Assembly (NCBI GenBank): GCA_951213105.1
Contig: OX578140.1
Coordinates: 36,005,256-36,069,255, forward strand
From: Amaurobius ferox
Lineage: Eukaryota > Arthropoda > Arachnida > Araneae > Amaurobiidae
DNA: 64,000 nucleotides
Direction: 5' to 3'
The notes under the pieces were generated by a model. The model was not told the DNA's origin, did no database searches, and worked only from the letters and a program-made list of their open reading frames with translations. Below are positions 1 to 11,018 of this stretch, piece by piece (position 1 is the stretch's first letter; each line of letters starts with the position of its first letter). Made by a program: the position numbers and the translations under genes.

Positions 1-429
1 CGAAAAGTAAGAGAAAGGTTTCCAGATTTGACAATTTATCGCCAATTTGGTGACATATGGTGATTTTCCGAAGATTTGGAGAATCACCCCGAAATGATCA
101 ATATTCTACGAGATATGAGAGATTTCCAGAAGTTTCTATAGAGTCTAGAAAAGGAATTACCACGCAGTTAGAAAGCAGTTGACATGATACGAACTACATT
201 GAACTTCGATATCGTCAATGTTTTGTGAATAGTAGCTGTTTTGTAAAATGACAGTCTTTAATATTTTGAGAATAATACCAGTTATTTTGTGAAATTAGTA
301 GAGCATTTAAGTGATGTTTTACTCCTGTTCACGCTGTGCTTGCGAACAAAAGTGTTAGTTATTCAGAAATGTAGACTCATTCTTGTTTCCTGAGTGCACA
401 CCCACGATTTTTGATGATACGTCGCAACA
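1..429 (+). mobile_element. Solo-LTR-like copy, cut by window start
   Basis: This is a member of the LTR family defined by the copy at 35086-35526. The order of conserved blocks is the same: a TTGCC/CCAGATTTG region with GCCAA-type motifs, a stretch ending TTCTATAGAGT, then GTTGACATGATACGAACTACATTG, a GAGCATTTAA block, a block with GCGAACAAAAGTGTTAGTTA, and a final CGTCGCAACA end. The poly(A)-signal region is degenerate compared with the copy at 44161. The true left end lies outside or at the edge of the window, so no target duplication can be checked. No internal retrotransposon coding region follows. Confidence 0.6.
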
Positions 430-1138
430 ATAAACAAAGTTGATTTAATTTGTATTTTGCAAGACATACGATACAATAAATCCCTTCAGTTAAATAAACA
501 TAAGTTAAATTAACACATTTTATAACGAAAGTATGTGCGCGCAAGTGTTTTTACAATACATTCTAGAAACTGAAGTTTCGAGAAATGAGAAATTTCAAGT
601 ACGTAAATGTTTAGACAAATTTACTTAGCTTGGAACTTCAAACGCCATTTGAATAATTAATGTATCTATAATATCCATATTTTTTTCACTTTGAAAATTT
701 GGACAGTTTTATTTTCTCATCAGCTTATCTGTGAATAAAATATGTAGTTCAATATTTGTTCAATTCGCTCTGAGAACATTTCCTGTCTAATCAATTAAAT
801 GATTTGGTACGGAGAGAGCAGTATCAAATAAAGTTGTATAAGCATGTAAGAGAAGATTAAACGTTACTTTAATTCCCAGTGAATCATATTAGTAAACCAG
901 CTATTTATACGTTCTTGGTACAAATTGTGTAATGTAGAGAAACTTGCATTGAACTTTTACTATTGGGATACTTTCTTTTTGAAATTTTATAATAATTTTC
1001 GCAAAAAGGAAAGAAGCGAATTCTCCCGTGCTGAGATAACGAACAGACAGACAAAAGCACAGCTACCAATTTTATCGAAAAATATCATTCTAAACGATGT
1101 TCTTGGAAGAAACAAATAACATAATATCGCCACTTAGT
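430..1138. other. Unassigned AT-rich DNA
   Basis: I see no supported gene or repeat boundary here. The only open frame (64 codons from 925) has no recognisable motif and no coding-like composition. Confidence 0.5.
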
Positions 1139-2571
1139 AAAAAAATCTGATGTGGACAGCACATGACTTTCCTTATATAATGCAATGAATTAACTTCTTT
1201 CACAGTGAAAAAATGATGTAAAGATCCCCAATACTGTGTTTTTAACGTCGAATTGTATATTTGGCGCTTATCCGGACGACAACATGTAATGCTATTTCAA
1301 TGTACCCAGTTAACTTATTTTTTGCGCAACTTTACATGAACAATCATCAATATTGATAGCATCCTCAATAAGCAATAGTCTATATATCAAAATATTTTAA
1401 TGATTAATTCATCAATGAGTCGTTATTTTCATTAACTTCAACGATATTTTCGTCAGTCTGGGACAAAATATCGCCAAGATGGCGAATGAAGATTATTCGC
1501 CAATTTCGCCAAATGTATCGCCAAGTGTTACAGATAAACGGGGTGAAGACAATTTCTTATATAGTAGAAGGTATGTCCGTCATACGACGGAATTCAAAAT
1601 TTGCAAATCATTACCTCCCATTTAGCGACACTTTTATCAAGTTAAAGACAGTTTCATAACTTTGGTAACATTTAAAATATCTTCAAGTTGGCGACATCCT
1701 GTGAAAATTTTCGCGTAGCATTACGGATGGAGAAATGGGGTATGTCTATATTATATTCTTATGTTCTTTCCAAGATAATGAATTTTCAACAATTAGTCGT
1801 CATTTTCATTAATTTAGTGTAATTTTTACCCATTTGGCGACGTTTTTGTCAATTTGGCAAAATTTTAAAAAAGTTGCTTAGTTGCAGATATTTCGACAAA
1901 TTTCTTCAAGCATTATGGACGAGAAATAGGTTTCTCTTATAGTAAGTAAATTCCTATTGGCATTCAAATAAAAAAAAACTAGTATCCGAAGTATCTTCTC
2001 TCGTGAATGGAACGCGCTAGATCCACGAGAATGATGTTCACAAAATCATCGCATAATATTATATATGAAAAGTGAACAAACACATTTTACAATAATTAAT
2101 TTTTTTTTAATTTCATGTGATGTTTTGATAAATTTATTTGAAAAATGAGTAATATCTCGAGAACGGGTTCATACTAGCGTTCCAATTTCTGTGTCAGTCG
2201 TTTCTTAATGAGAAATTGCATAAGAAATTAATTTGCATAACTATATTGAAGGTTTTGATATTTTAAACGATTTTTTCAAAATTTCATTCGAAAATTCAGA
2301 GGTGTTCTTGAACATTCGATTGTGTTTAAAAACAATAGAGTTTCAGTGTTTACAGATTGTAATTTTTGTACCAAATTTCGTTCAAATCACTCCATTCGTT
2401 AGGGAGACATCGTCTCCACAGACTCACGGACACACGCACAGAGAGACAACACCTTAAAAACATTTGACTCGTGTTCAGGGATGCTTAAAACGTGCTCCTC
2501 CGTCGAAAACTCGAATTTGAATTTTCGGCCCCGTCACAAAACTTTCGATATACTATGTATATAAGGAGTAA
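1139..2571 (-). mobile_element. Helentron-like family, subfamily A, old long copy
   Basis: The plus-strand left edge is AAAAAAATCTGATGTGGACAGCACATGACTTTCC, the inverted complement of the conserved right end of the family. The plus-strand right edge (about 2528-2571) is the inverted left end with the CCCGTCACAAAACTTTCG hairpin region. Inside are the shared marks: the TTGGCGA-rich palindromic segment (1440-1900), the TCGAGAACGGGTTC block near 2157, and the short CA-rich segment at 2420-2450. It is about 450 bp longer than the typical 930-970-bp copy. It is clearly diverged: the terminal hairpin no longer pairs well. It has no coding capacity. Confidence 0.65.
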
Positions 2572-5225
2572 ATAATTAAAGTAATAAATATTTAAAAGTA
2601 ATAAATTATTAAAGTAATAAATAATTAAAATTTTACTGTTTGTAAAAAAAAATACATGCAAATATATAATAGTAATGTAACAGACGATAAAAAAGAGTAA
2701 TAAAAGAAACAAAATGTTTATTCTTTTAATATTGTCTGCAGATTAAAATGTTTATTTTTTATTTCGTTAATTTATAAAACTTGCATAATTTCAGAAATAG
2801 AGGCATAAACAAAGATCAAGTCCTATTAGCAGATTTTTAATTAAATTTATTGTAGAGAGGTTCAGAAAACGATTAGGTCATGTTAGTTTGGAGAGTCAAA
2901 TAACGGTTGGATCCTGTTTGCCTGGGAGCTCATATAACGATTGGGACACACTCGAAGTGAAGAAACAGTCAGAAAAACAAACTGATGCCTAAATTTTAAA
3001 TAGTACTATATCAAGATTACCCATTAAAATGCCATGAAATTCGTTACAGCCATTCTTCCGTGATGATGAAACAGAGACAACAGATTCCTCTTATTTCTTT
3101 TTACAATCTTTATATACATTTTATTATGCCCTTAAATGTGTTTGCGTTTTCTTGCAATATGGAGTAAACATAGGAAGTTGACCACTGTGCAATTTCTGCC
3201 AGGAATATTACATCTCAAAAAGTTAAAAGCCGAAAATTATTCAAGATCTTGGATGGTTTAATTAGTAGAATCCTTGTCTGAAGATATCAAAAATAACAAA
3301 TAATCAAATACTGTTCTGTGAAGACCATAGTGGTTCCCAAACATTTTTGTTTACCTTGGAAGTCGAGAGCATAAAATATGTAGAAATAAAATATAATGAC
3401 AGAGTAATATTTTCTTAACAATAAATAACTTAACAATAAATTATTTTATCATCACACATAACAACAAACTAACTTAACAATAAGTTATTTTATCATCTCA
3501 CATTCTTTAAACATTTAGTTATAGCTTTTCCTCTTCTGTATTTTTAATTAAAACTTATCCATTCTCAAATATCTCTATTTATAGAGTCTTTCAACAATTT
3601 TAACAGTTAACAATATGAAGTATACTACAGAACACATTTCTGAAAAATTTGATCCGGCCATCCTTAAGCCCTTTGGACATAAAATATATTTTTATATTTC
3701 TCTCGTTAGAGTGTAATCAGGATAATATTCCACACTTAATGGAGAAATGAGTTAAAAATAAAGTTTTGCCCAAAATTTATGGTGTTACTTTTGAAATATC
3801 CATTCTACTGACATACAGACTACGATCCACTTACGATACAGGGTTATTATTTTTTACGAATAATAGAAAGATCTGAACGTATTGGAATTATGCTCAGCAG
3901 GTTGAGAAATATACCATTCTGGGAGAAAATCATCACAAATCAAGGCGTACTTTAAGAACTTTAATAAATGCAACTAGAGATACATTGTTTATTAAACAGG
4001 AAAATTCATATCAACATGTAACAGTAAAGCATAATTATGAAAAGAATAAGAATTCTCAATCACTAGCTGATTCAAAAGACAAAAAGAACATGCCAAGTAT
4101 AAGTTAATTATTAAGAATGTTGCTGTCGAATAATGTGTTTCAGATTTCATAATTTTTTTTCAAATCTTCTTAGAGATATGTCACAACAGCAGTCAGTAAG
4201 CATAAACAATTCGAGAGGTTTTAATTAAGTAAAGGAGAATATTTAACAAATCTATTCATATCTCCACAAAAGAAGGGACTAATTTCTAAACCAATCATAC
4301 TGCTAGATGAACATATTATAAAGAGGTAGCATTATAAATACTCGTCAACAAAAAGGAGTAATCTTATAGGCAGTTCTTCTCTTTCATCTTCTTGGGCACT
4401 ACAGCCTAGAACAGGTCGAAGCCGTTCCAATTAGTTTTCGCCAGAGGGATCTATCAGAGACCATACTTCTCCAATTGGTAACTCCCAATAACTTGAAGTC
4501 ATTCTCGCCATTTTCAAGCCATCCGGCAATTGACTGTATCGAAAGCAGATGTTTATAATAAAAGTTTCATTCTACCCATTTTCCTCGAAAGTATCCACCT
4601 CCTTATCCGGATAAACACTGAAAATAATTTTAACCGCTTTAATCAATGCAGCAATACTTAGGGAAGAATGAGAATATACATCAGCTCGTCATCATAATAT
4701 GGCAGGCAAGCACTCTGGACTTTGGTAGCAATGAGGTATTCTTGAGTGCCAATGCTTTTCCCATCTGACGTTTGGTCTCTTAACATACGATACTCGAAAA
4801 GAACTAGATAAGCTCTCTAGAAGAAACATCTTGAAAACTAAGCCAGAGATAACTCAAGCGTTCATAATAAAGAAAGCAACAGCAGCAGTAACGATAAGCC
4901 AAGGGAATCTATCCGCAGCAAAAGGAAGCTACAACACACCACAACCACCATCTACTATTTCTGAACTCTTAAGTGCTCCCTCTGTTTATTATGGCGGTTC
5001 ACAGCAGTTAACATCCAACGGCTAACTCCTTTGCTCTCCAGAGATCGAAGCTCTTCTTATACCCAAGAATGGTATAACTAACCAGTTCTCGCGTTGACTT
5101 CACTCTTCACGTTCACCAGTTTCTCTCTTCATGCGTTTTCTGACTTAATGCTTAAAACGCAGTTTGAAAACGTTACCAACCAACACTCTTAAACGGCTGC
5201 ATTAATCTGAACTTACTCCATTGAC
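2572..5225. other. Unassigned AT-rich DNA
   Basis: Most of this stretch is low-complexity AT-rich sequence with no long open frame. Around 4385-4560 there is a GC-richer segment beginning CTTGGGCACTACAGCCTAGA, which looks like the edge of a dispersed repeat, but I cannot define its ends. The segment 4640-5200 is also GC-richer. It contains a 64-codon open frame that I do not recognise and do not call. Confidence 0.4.
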
Positions 5226-5239
5226 ACACTCCATGGTAA

Positions 5240-5524
5240 TTGGGCGCGGTAGTCTAGTGGTTAGCGCGCAGGAATTGCACTCGGTAGGCCCGGGTTCAAT
5301 TCCCGCCACTGGCAAAACTGCCGCCGTGTTCACGAGGAGTACGATCACGTTAAACATGTGGGTCCGTAAGTCCTTCCGAGAGGTTGTTGGTAGGGGAAGG
5401 AGGGTACGGTCCCTGTGGATGCCTCCCCCCCACTGGGTTCCTGTCTAAATTGGGTGGCACTTCCCGTCCATCCAAACAGTTACCTTACACCTTTCTGGTA
5501 GGGTGGACTGCTTGGATCTCAACA
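5240..5524 (+). mobile_element. tRNA-derived SINE with target-site duplication
   Basis: The first ~72 nt are a tRNA-like head: GGCGCGGTAGTCTAGTGGTT is an A-box region and GGGTTCAATTCCCG is a near-perfect B box, so this is a type 2 pol III promoter. The body follows, with conserved blocks CCGCCGTGTTC, CGTTAAACATGTGGGTCCG, TCCTTCCGAGAGGTTG, TAAATTGGGTGGCACTTCCC and a CTCAACAACA tail. It is flanked by ACACTCCATGGTAA (5226-5239) and ACACTCTATGGTAA (5525-5538), a 14-bp duplication with one mismatch, so both ends are exact. It encodes no protein. The open frames across it are incidental. Confidence 0.9.
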
Positions 5525-5538
5525 ACACTCTATGGTAA

Positions 5539-5964
5539 CCAATGTGCAATAAAATCTCAGCCATCACAGCCTGCTTGCACTTAAAGTTGATTTATTGAGG
5601 CATTAAAATTATAATGGATAATAAAAGAGGCGCAGAAAGATTCAACCTGCCAAAATGTATGTAATGTATGTCAAAATGTATGTAATCAAGCCTAGAAGAT
5701 GGTAGTAATCGTTATTACTAAAGTATGTTTTGAAACTGTTCATATCGAAGTTGAAAGGGGCGGCACCTCGTCAATGGATTTGTTAATAATGCAATGTAGT
5801 ACATTACTTCTACTTACCCCATAATCAGTTTAAGTGTTATCGCATAAAAAATACGCGAAATGAATACTTATTTGAAATAATATCATAATTTCGCAGTTTC
5901 AAAATAATTTACTTTTTCATTTGGCAACTTGAAGCATTTTCAAATCTCGCCAAAATTCCAAAAC
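5539..5964. other. Unassigned DNA
   Basis: Nothing was recognised here beyond a short local duplication of ATGTATGTAA near 5655-5685. Confidence 0.4.
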
Positions 5965-6370
5965 TAAAAACAAAGCACAGAAATCTTATGTACGATTTCA
6001 TCAAAAACAAAAAAAGTGGTTTTATTATGTATAAAATATTGCGTGTAAAATAAGCATTTAAAGTGTTCTTTCATTACCCTTTTCGATTTTTGCAGGCCAT
6101 TCAAAATTTGAGGTTCAGTTGAGTATTTCAGTTTATTCCAAATTCTTTTCAGCACTAGGGTATCAAATGGACTAACCTTCCAAATTTTTTGATATTTGGG
6201 CCAATAGTTTTTTAGATGGCGCGAATACATACATTTGACAAATAAACACACACACACTGATGTATCGCTAAAAATCGTTGATTTGTGATTCAGAGTACCC
6301 CAAATGCGTTAATTTATCGAAAAATCAAATCCCAATTCTTGACTCTATTCCAGTGCTTTATATAATTAAC
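5965..6370 (-). mobile_element. Possible degenerate subfamily B fragment
   Basis: The segment at 6190-6290 (AATAGTTTTTTAGATGG, then ACACACACACTGATGTATCGCTAAAAATCGTTG) matches the subfamily B block that in better copies reads CACACAGACGTCACGCTAAAAATAGTTG. No terminal hairpin or right end was found, so the limits are guesses. Confidence 0.3.
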
Positions 6371-6574
6371 TAGATCACAGCGTAAAATGCTGCGCGAATA
6401 AAGTTTTGTATAAGCAAGGCCAGTTCGCGCTGAAAATAGAAATCTACAAATTTTCGAAACGTACATCTACTTATTAAGTTTTATTTGCGCAAAATTTTGC
6501 TTTGTGAGCTAGTTTATTGATTGTACGCGAAGTCACGTTCTATATTTACTTTTCCTGTATGTTTCAATTGCATA

Positions 6575-6640
6575 TAATCACTTTATCTCGGGAGAGTTAT
6601 TGAATCGAAATAACTATCCCGAGTGATGGATAATTATTTC
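6575..6640. repeat. Imperfect inverted repeat
   Basis: ATCACTTTATCTCGGGAGAG plus TTATT on the left pairs with AATAACTATCCCGAGTGAT on the right across a short loop. The arms are about 18 bp with a 4-base insertion in the left arm. It could be a relic of a small inverted-repeat element. Confidence 0.45.
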
Positions 6641-6699
6641 CCTAATAATAGTTTACAGTATATCAAAAATAGTTATTTCCAATACTACTTTGTAATGTG

Positions 6700-7060
6700 A
6701 GAAAATAAAAAATACCTTAAGAACGGTTCATCCTAGAATAATAGGCTGATCTTATTCCTTTATTCTTCATAAATTGCATTAGATTTTGAAAGTTTTTATG
6801 GATCTATTCCCAAGAAAGCAAACATTTTTTTTCTAATCGTGCCAAATCTAATCAGTACAAGAGTAACCCACAAGTGTTCAGATTATCCCTGGGTACTCCT
6901 GCGAAATTTCGTTAAATAGATTTTGAGATAAAGTGGCACAGACAGACACACAGATGTCATGGTGTCAGAAATGTGCAGATCCGTCAAAAAATAGTTCCGA
7001 TTTTCGACTTATATCAATACTTTCCTTTTGCATTATCATGTATTATAGGGAAAGTAAAAA
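6700..7060 (-). mobile_element. Helentron-like family, subfamily B, truncated
   Basis: The plus-strand right edge CTTTCCTTTTGCATTATCATGTATTATAGGGAAAGTAAAAA is the inverted left-end hairpin. The block with ACAGACACACAGATGTCATG and CCGTCAAAAAATAGTTCCGATTTTCGA is the standard B sequence inverted. The TTAAGAACGGTTCATCCTA block near 6715 marks the middle of the element. The opposite terminus is missing. Confidence 0.6.
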
Positions 7061-7925
7061 AGAAAAGCAACTTTCCTTTCAAATCACCACCGAATCACAC
7101 ACTCTTAAAATATCGTTGCTGTCTCGGAATTAAAAGATATATAATTTATTGATAGAAAAATTAAATTCAAGCATATCTCCTTGTAATGCATTAGAAGACA
7201 AGGCAAAATTTTGTATTTTAGTTAATGTTTTACATTAAAATGAATTCGCTTATTTCATACAAAGTACTATCTCTTCTTTTTCACAAAAATAAACAACGAC
7301 TCAATATTACTTGAACGTTCTATTAAACTCAAACTATCCTTTAAATTTCGTCGCATCTACAAGAAAATGTGTTCATATTTATCTCATTTTGTTGTGCATG
7401 TACTATTTTCCACAGAACAAAATGCTATACTGTTTCAAAACATGAGGGGAAATAAGAGACTTTAAGATCAAAGCGTTTGATAAAATGTGTCAAAAGAGGC
7501 TTCTGTGGCCATATTTTTAGATGTTTAATGCAGTGCGTTAGCGGAGGAAATCCTTCTTTTATCTCTTGATAGACATTTACTCACAGGATGTTTCAAAATG
7601 TTTGTTTGGTTCGAAATAAATTTCAAAATTTGTTGTATTAGATGAATGCAAATCAAATGTTTCATGATACATAAGTACTCGTATAATCACTCATTTTATT
7701 CTGGTTGTTTCTAGCAATTACAATCTAAGTAGTGAGTCTACTATGTAAGTAGTAAGTCTACTAATAGTAACATCTACTATGTAAACTAGGTGTTCTATAA
7801 TATAAAACTATCCAGCTGCCTTGTAAATAGTCGAAAGCGTTTTTATTAAATAATTAACTTAAAGAGAAATATTTTTGGTCGATGCTTTCAGCTTTAGAAT
7901 TGGTCTAAATTAGACTGATGTTGCA
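7061..7925. other. Unassigned DNA containing one block of a diverged duplicate pair
   Basis: 7265-7540 resembles 9085-9310: both carry TCGCATCTACAAGAAAATG or TCGCATGTGCAAGAAAATG, then TGTACTATTT, CAGTTTCAAA, GATCAAAG and GTTTGATAAA-like pieces in the same order. No gene was recognised. Confidence 0.4.
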
Positions 7926-8089
7926 CTCTGTTTGGACTGTTGTTTTTTACTATACAGATGAGAGCTACTTTCACATAGAGTTACATTCACCCAGCACTGC
8001 TGTGACCAACCGCTACTGCCACGAAGAAATAATTTGGTCAAGCGCTTAAAATGGATTCTAAACCCACTATGATCGTTTATGTACTGCCA

Positions 8090-8335
8090 ATAAGAGCCAC
8101 TGTCTCCAAGAGCTACTCTCGCCAAGAGCCATTGTCACCAAGAGCTACTATCAACGAGAGCCACTGAGAACCCACTATGATCGTGTATGTACTGCCAATA
8201 AGAGCCACTGTGGCCAAAAGCTACTCTCGCCGAGAGCCACTCTCGCCAAGAGCCATTGTCACCAAGAGCTACTATCAACAAGAGCCACTGTCGCCAAGAG
8301 CTACTATCAACAAAAGCTACTTTTGCCAAGAGCTA
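8090..8335. repeat. 16-bp minisatellite
   Basis: Units of the form AGAGCCACTCTCGCCA, AGAGCCATTGTCACCA and AGAGCTACTATCAACA follow one another directly, and several blocks are clean 16-bp steps. The array is interrupted by a longer module containing CCCACTATGATCGT and TGTACTGCCAATAAGAG, which is seen at 8056, 8167 and, diverged, at 8353. The 16-bp unit is not a multiple of three, so the open frames read through it do not represent a repeat protein. Confidence 0.8.
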
Positions 8336-8599
8336 TAATTTGAAATGGGTTCCGAACCCACAATAATCGCGTATGTACTGTCACCAAGAGCCACGGTTAC
8401 CAGAATCTACTGTCACCAAGAGCTACATTCACCAATCCTCTACAACTTTGCAGTTCACATTTTTCTTCTTGCTTTATTATCCAACTCGTTATCCTAACTT
8501 TTTTAATTATTCGCTGTGAACGCTTCAGTCGCTTCACTCGATGAGGTATCGTCTCTTTACTATCCATAAATCTAACGTGGGCACTCATGAACTTTTCCA

Positions 8600-10046
8600 T
8601 ACAAAGTCACTGCTGTGCTTAAAGACTTTCTAGGAATCCTGTATAGTAAAATTCAATCATGTATGTCATATACTCCATACCGACATACTGTTCAGTATGC
8701 ATTTGAATAATATAGATGTATAATGAGTATACATTGTCGAATGAGTATAAATGAACAATAAAACTGATATAGAAGTCACAGTTATTTGATTCAGTACGAT
8801 TATAGGAGAACTGCTGTCATATTCAGTAATACTAAAATAAGCAATACTTAAATGCGCAGGAATCTTAAATACTTCATAGCGTCATATGTGTTCAGTATAA
8901 ATTTCAGTAATATAGAACTTTAAAAAGGACAATACAATTATTCCAAGAAATCATTCCGGTAATTTTATCCAAAATCATCTATAAATAAATATTCTACATA
9001 ATATTTTATTCTGAAAAACATTTCCAATATTTCCTTTAGAGTAATATTTTCCCATGCATAAAAAAACTCTTCTCTTTAAAATAACCAATGATGACAACAG
9101 ATTACTTTTTGGTTCTTTTAAAATCAGCCTGTCCTGGAACCCTTATCGCATGTGCAAGAAAATGCGTTTATATTATCAACTTTGTTTTAGTGTGTGTACT
9201 ATTTACAACAGCACTTAAAGTTACACAGTTTCAAAGATCGTGAAAATGAAAGGATTCGAGATCAAAGATTTTGATGGTTTATGAAAGCGGCTTATGGGAT
9301 TTTTAAAGGAATATTTTGACAAAACCGAGCTATGTTTTTTAACATTTCTTATTTTTACTCGCAGAAGGCTTGGCAAATGTGTGTCTATTACTATTATTTT
9401 TTTTAATTTAACAATTACTTGACAAGCAGATATAGCTGGCGTTACTCGTTAATTAAATTGGGTACAAATTATAGTAGTATTCTATGTGATATCGTATTCT
9501 ATTAAAATATTTAATTAAATTTCCCCAAATGATGCATAGGAAGCATTTTTCTCGCTTTATTGTCTGCACAGGAAGATCTGAAGATCAAAACATGCGGGTT
9601 ATGTTTGTAAAAAAATTATAAAAATTAACGAAATTTGGTCAATATACGCCAAAGTAAATATTATAAAATGGTAGTGGGGGCTATAACCTTGTCATCTTTA
9701 TCTTGTTTCAACAATCGGTTAAACTCAATAGATAATATATGAATTTGAAAAATCTGTTACAAATTAAAGCAGAGAATTTTAGGAATTGAAAATATCAATA
9801 ATTTCTTAACCTCACAAGGCAATAACTGATATACCCCGATCAAAAATATAAGACCGCCCAATTCTATATATTATATTTCTGTCCACTTATGGATAAAATT
9901 GTATAAATTAAATAAAAATCGTCTGTCATATGAAACACATTTGGTTTAATTCCGTTGTCAAGTAATATTATATAATTTTCGTCAAATAAATTTCAGTAAA
10001 ATAATCATCGATATAATGCCATTTCTATGAAAGGTTTAATTTTGCA
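8600..10046. other. Unassigned AT-rich DNA with old duplicated blocks
   Basis: 8605-8850 shares ordered similarity with the region around 40960-41060 and 41650-41700 (TGCTTAAAGACTTTCTAGGAA; AAACTGATATAGAAGTCACA). 9085-9310 pairs with 7265-7540. I see no gene. Confidence 0.4.
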
Positions 10047-10176
10047 TTTTTACTTTCCTTATATACATAATGTATAAGGAAAGTATTGTGACGGGGTCGA
10101 AAATTCGAATTCGAGTTTTCGACGGGAGAGCACGTTTCAAGCATCCCTGATCACGAATCAAACATTTTTGAAGTGA

Positions 10177-10246
<70 letters not shown>

Positions 10247-11018
10247 TATGTGTGTGTGTGTGTGTGTCAGTGAGTCTGTGGAGACGATAACTGACGAACG
10301 AATGGACCGATTCGAACCAAATTTGGTACAAAAATCACAATCCGTAAACACTGAAAGCCTATTGCTTTTATATGCAATCGAATGTTAAGAACCCCCCTAA
10401 ATTTTCGAATGAAATTTTGAAAAAATCGTCAGAAAATCAAAACCACTAATAAAGTTACGCAAATAGACATTTCTTATGTAATTTTTCATTAGAAAACGAT
10501 TGACATAAATTTTAGAACGCTAACATGAACCGTTCTCGAGATATTGTTCATTTTTTAAAAAAAAATTATCAAAAAGCCATATAAAAAAAAAAATTCCTAT
10601 TGAGAAACATGTTCACTTTTCATATGTAATACCATGCGATAAATTAGGTTACATCATTCTCGTGTAACTAGCTCATTCCATTCATGAAAAAATATACTTT
10701 TAGTAATACTTTTGTGTTTGAACGCCAATAGTCATTTATCTGCTGTAAGAATAACTTATTTCTTAGTGCATAACGCTTGGCGAGATTTTGGCGACGAATT
10801 TGGCGGAATGTCGCCAACTTGGCGACTTTTTGAAATGTTGCCAAATTAACGAAAATCTCGCCAAATGGATAAAAATGACGACTAATAGTCGAAAATTTAA
10901 TATCTTGGAAGGAATATTAGTATCTACTATAAGAAAAACCTACTTTTTTTTACTGTAAAAGTAGTAAATTAATTACATTATATAAGGAAAGTCATGTGTT
11001 GCCCACATCAGATTTTTT
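10047..11018 (+). mobile_element. Helentron-like family, subfamily A, full-length copy
   Basis: The left end is TTTTTACTTTCCTTATATAC followed by ATAATGTATAAGGAAAGTATTGTGACGG, forming a hairpin with CTTTCCTTATA/TATAAGGAAAG arms. After the AATTCGAATTCGAGTTTTCG block and a TG microsatellite come GTAAACACTGAAAGCC, ATTTTGAAAAAATCGTC, ACCGTTCTCGAGATATTG and the TTGGCGA palindromic region. The right end is TATAAGGAAAGTCATGTGTT then GCCCACATCAGATTTTTT. The right-end TATATAAGGAAAGT is the exact inverted complement of the left-end ACTTTCCTTATATA but lies ~32 bases inside the terminus. No target duplication is seen, and the flanks are T-rich. It is non-coding. Confidence 0.8.
10181..10242. repeat. TG microsatellite
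   Basis: About 31 uninterrupted TG units lie inside the subfamily A element, with a second impure run to 10267. Other A copies carry a much shorter TG/CA run at the same internal place, so this tract expanded after insertion or differs by source copy. Confidence 0.98.

Noticed and set aside
4385..4560. A named SINE or transposon starting CTTGGGCACTACAGCC
   Set aside because: The segment looks like a dispersed repeat edge but only one copy is in the window and I cannot define ends or class.
5240..5315. A functional tRNA gene
   Set aside because: The A and B boxes are present but the acceptor arm does not close properly, and the sequence continues into the SINE body and tail within a target duplication.
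8135..8329. A small repeat protein (VALGDSG... type)
   Set aside because: The DNA unit is 16 bp, so each repeat shifts frame. There is no conserved protein repeat.
10151..10388. Open frames on both strands of HTHTHT / CVCVCV type
   Set aside because: They are translations of the TG microsatellite inside a subfamily A element.
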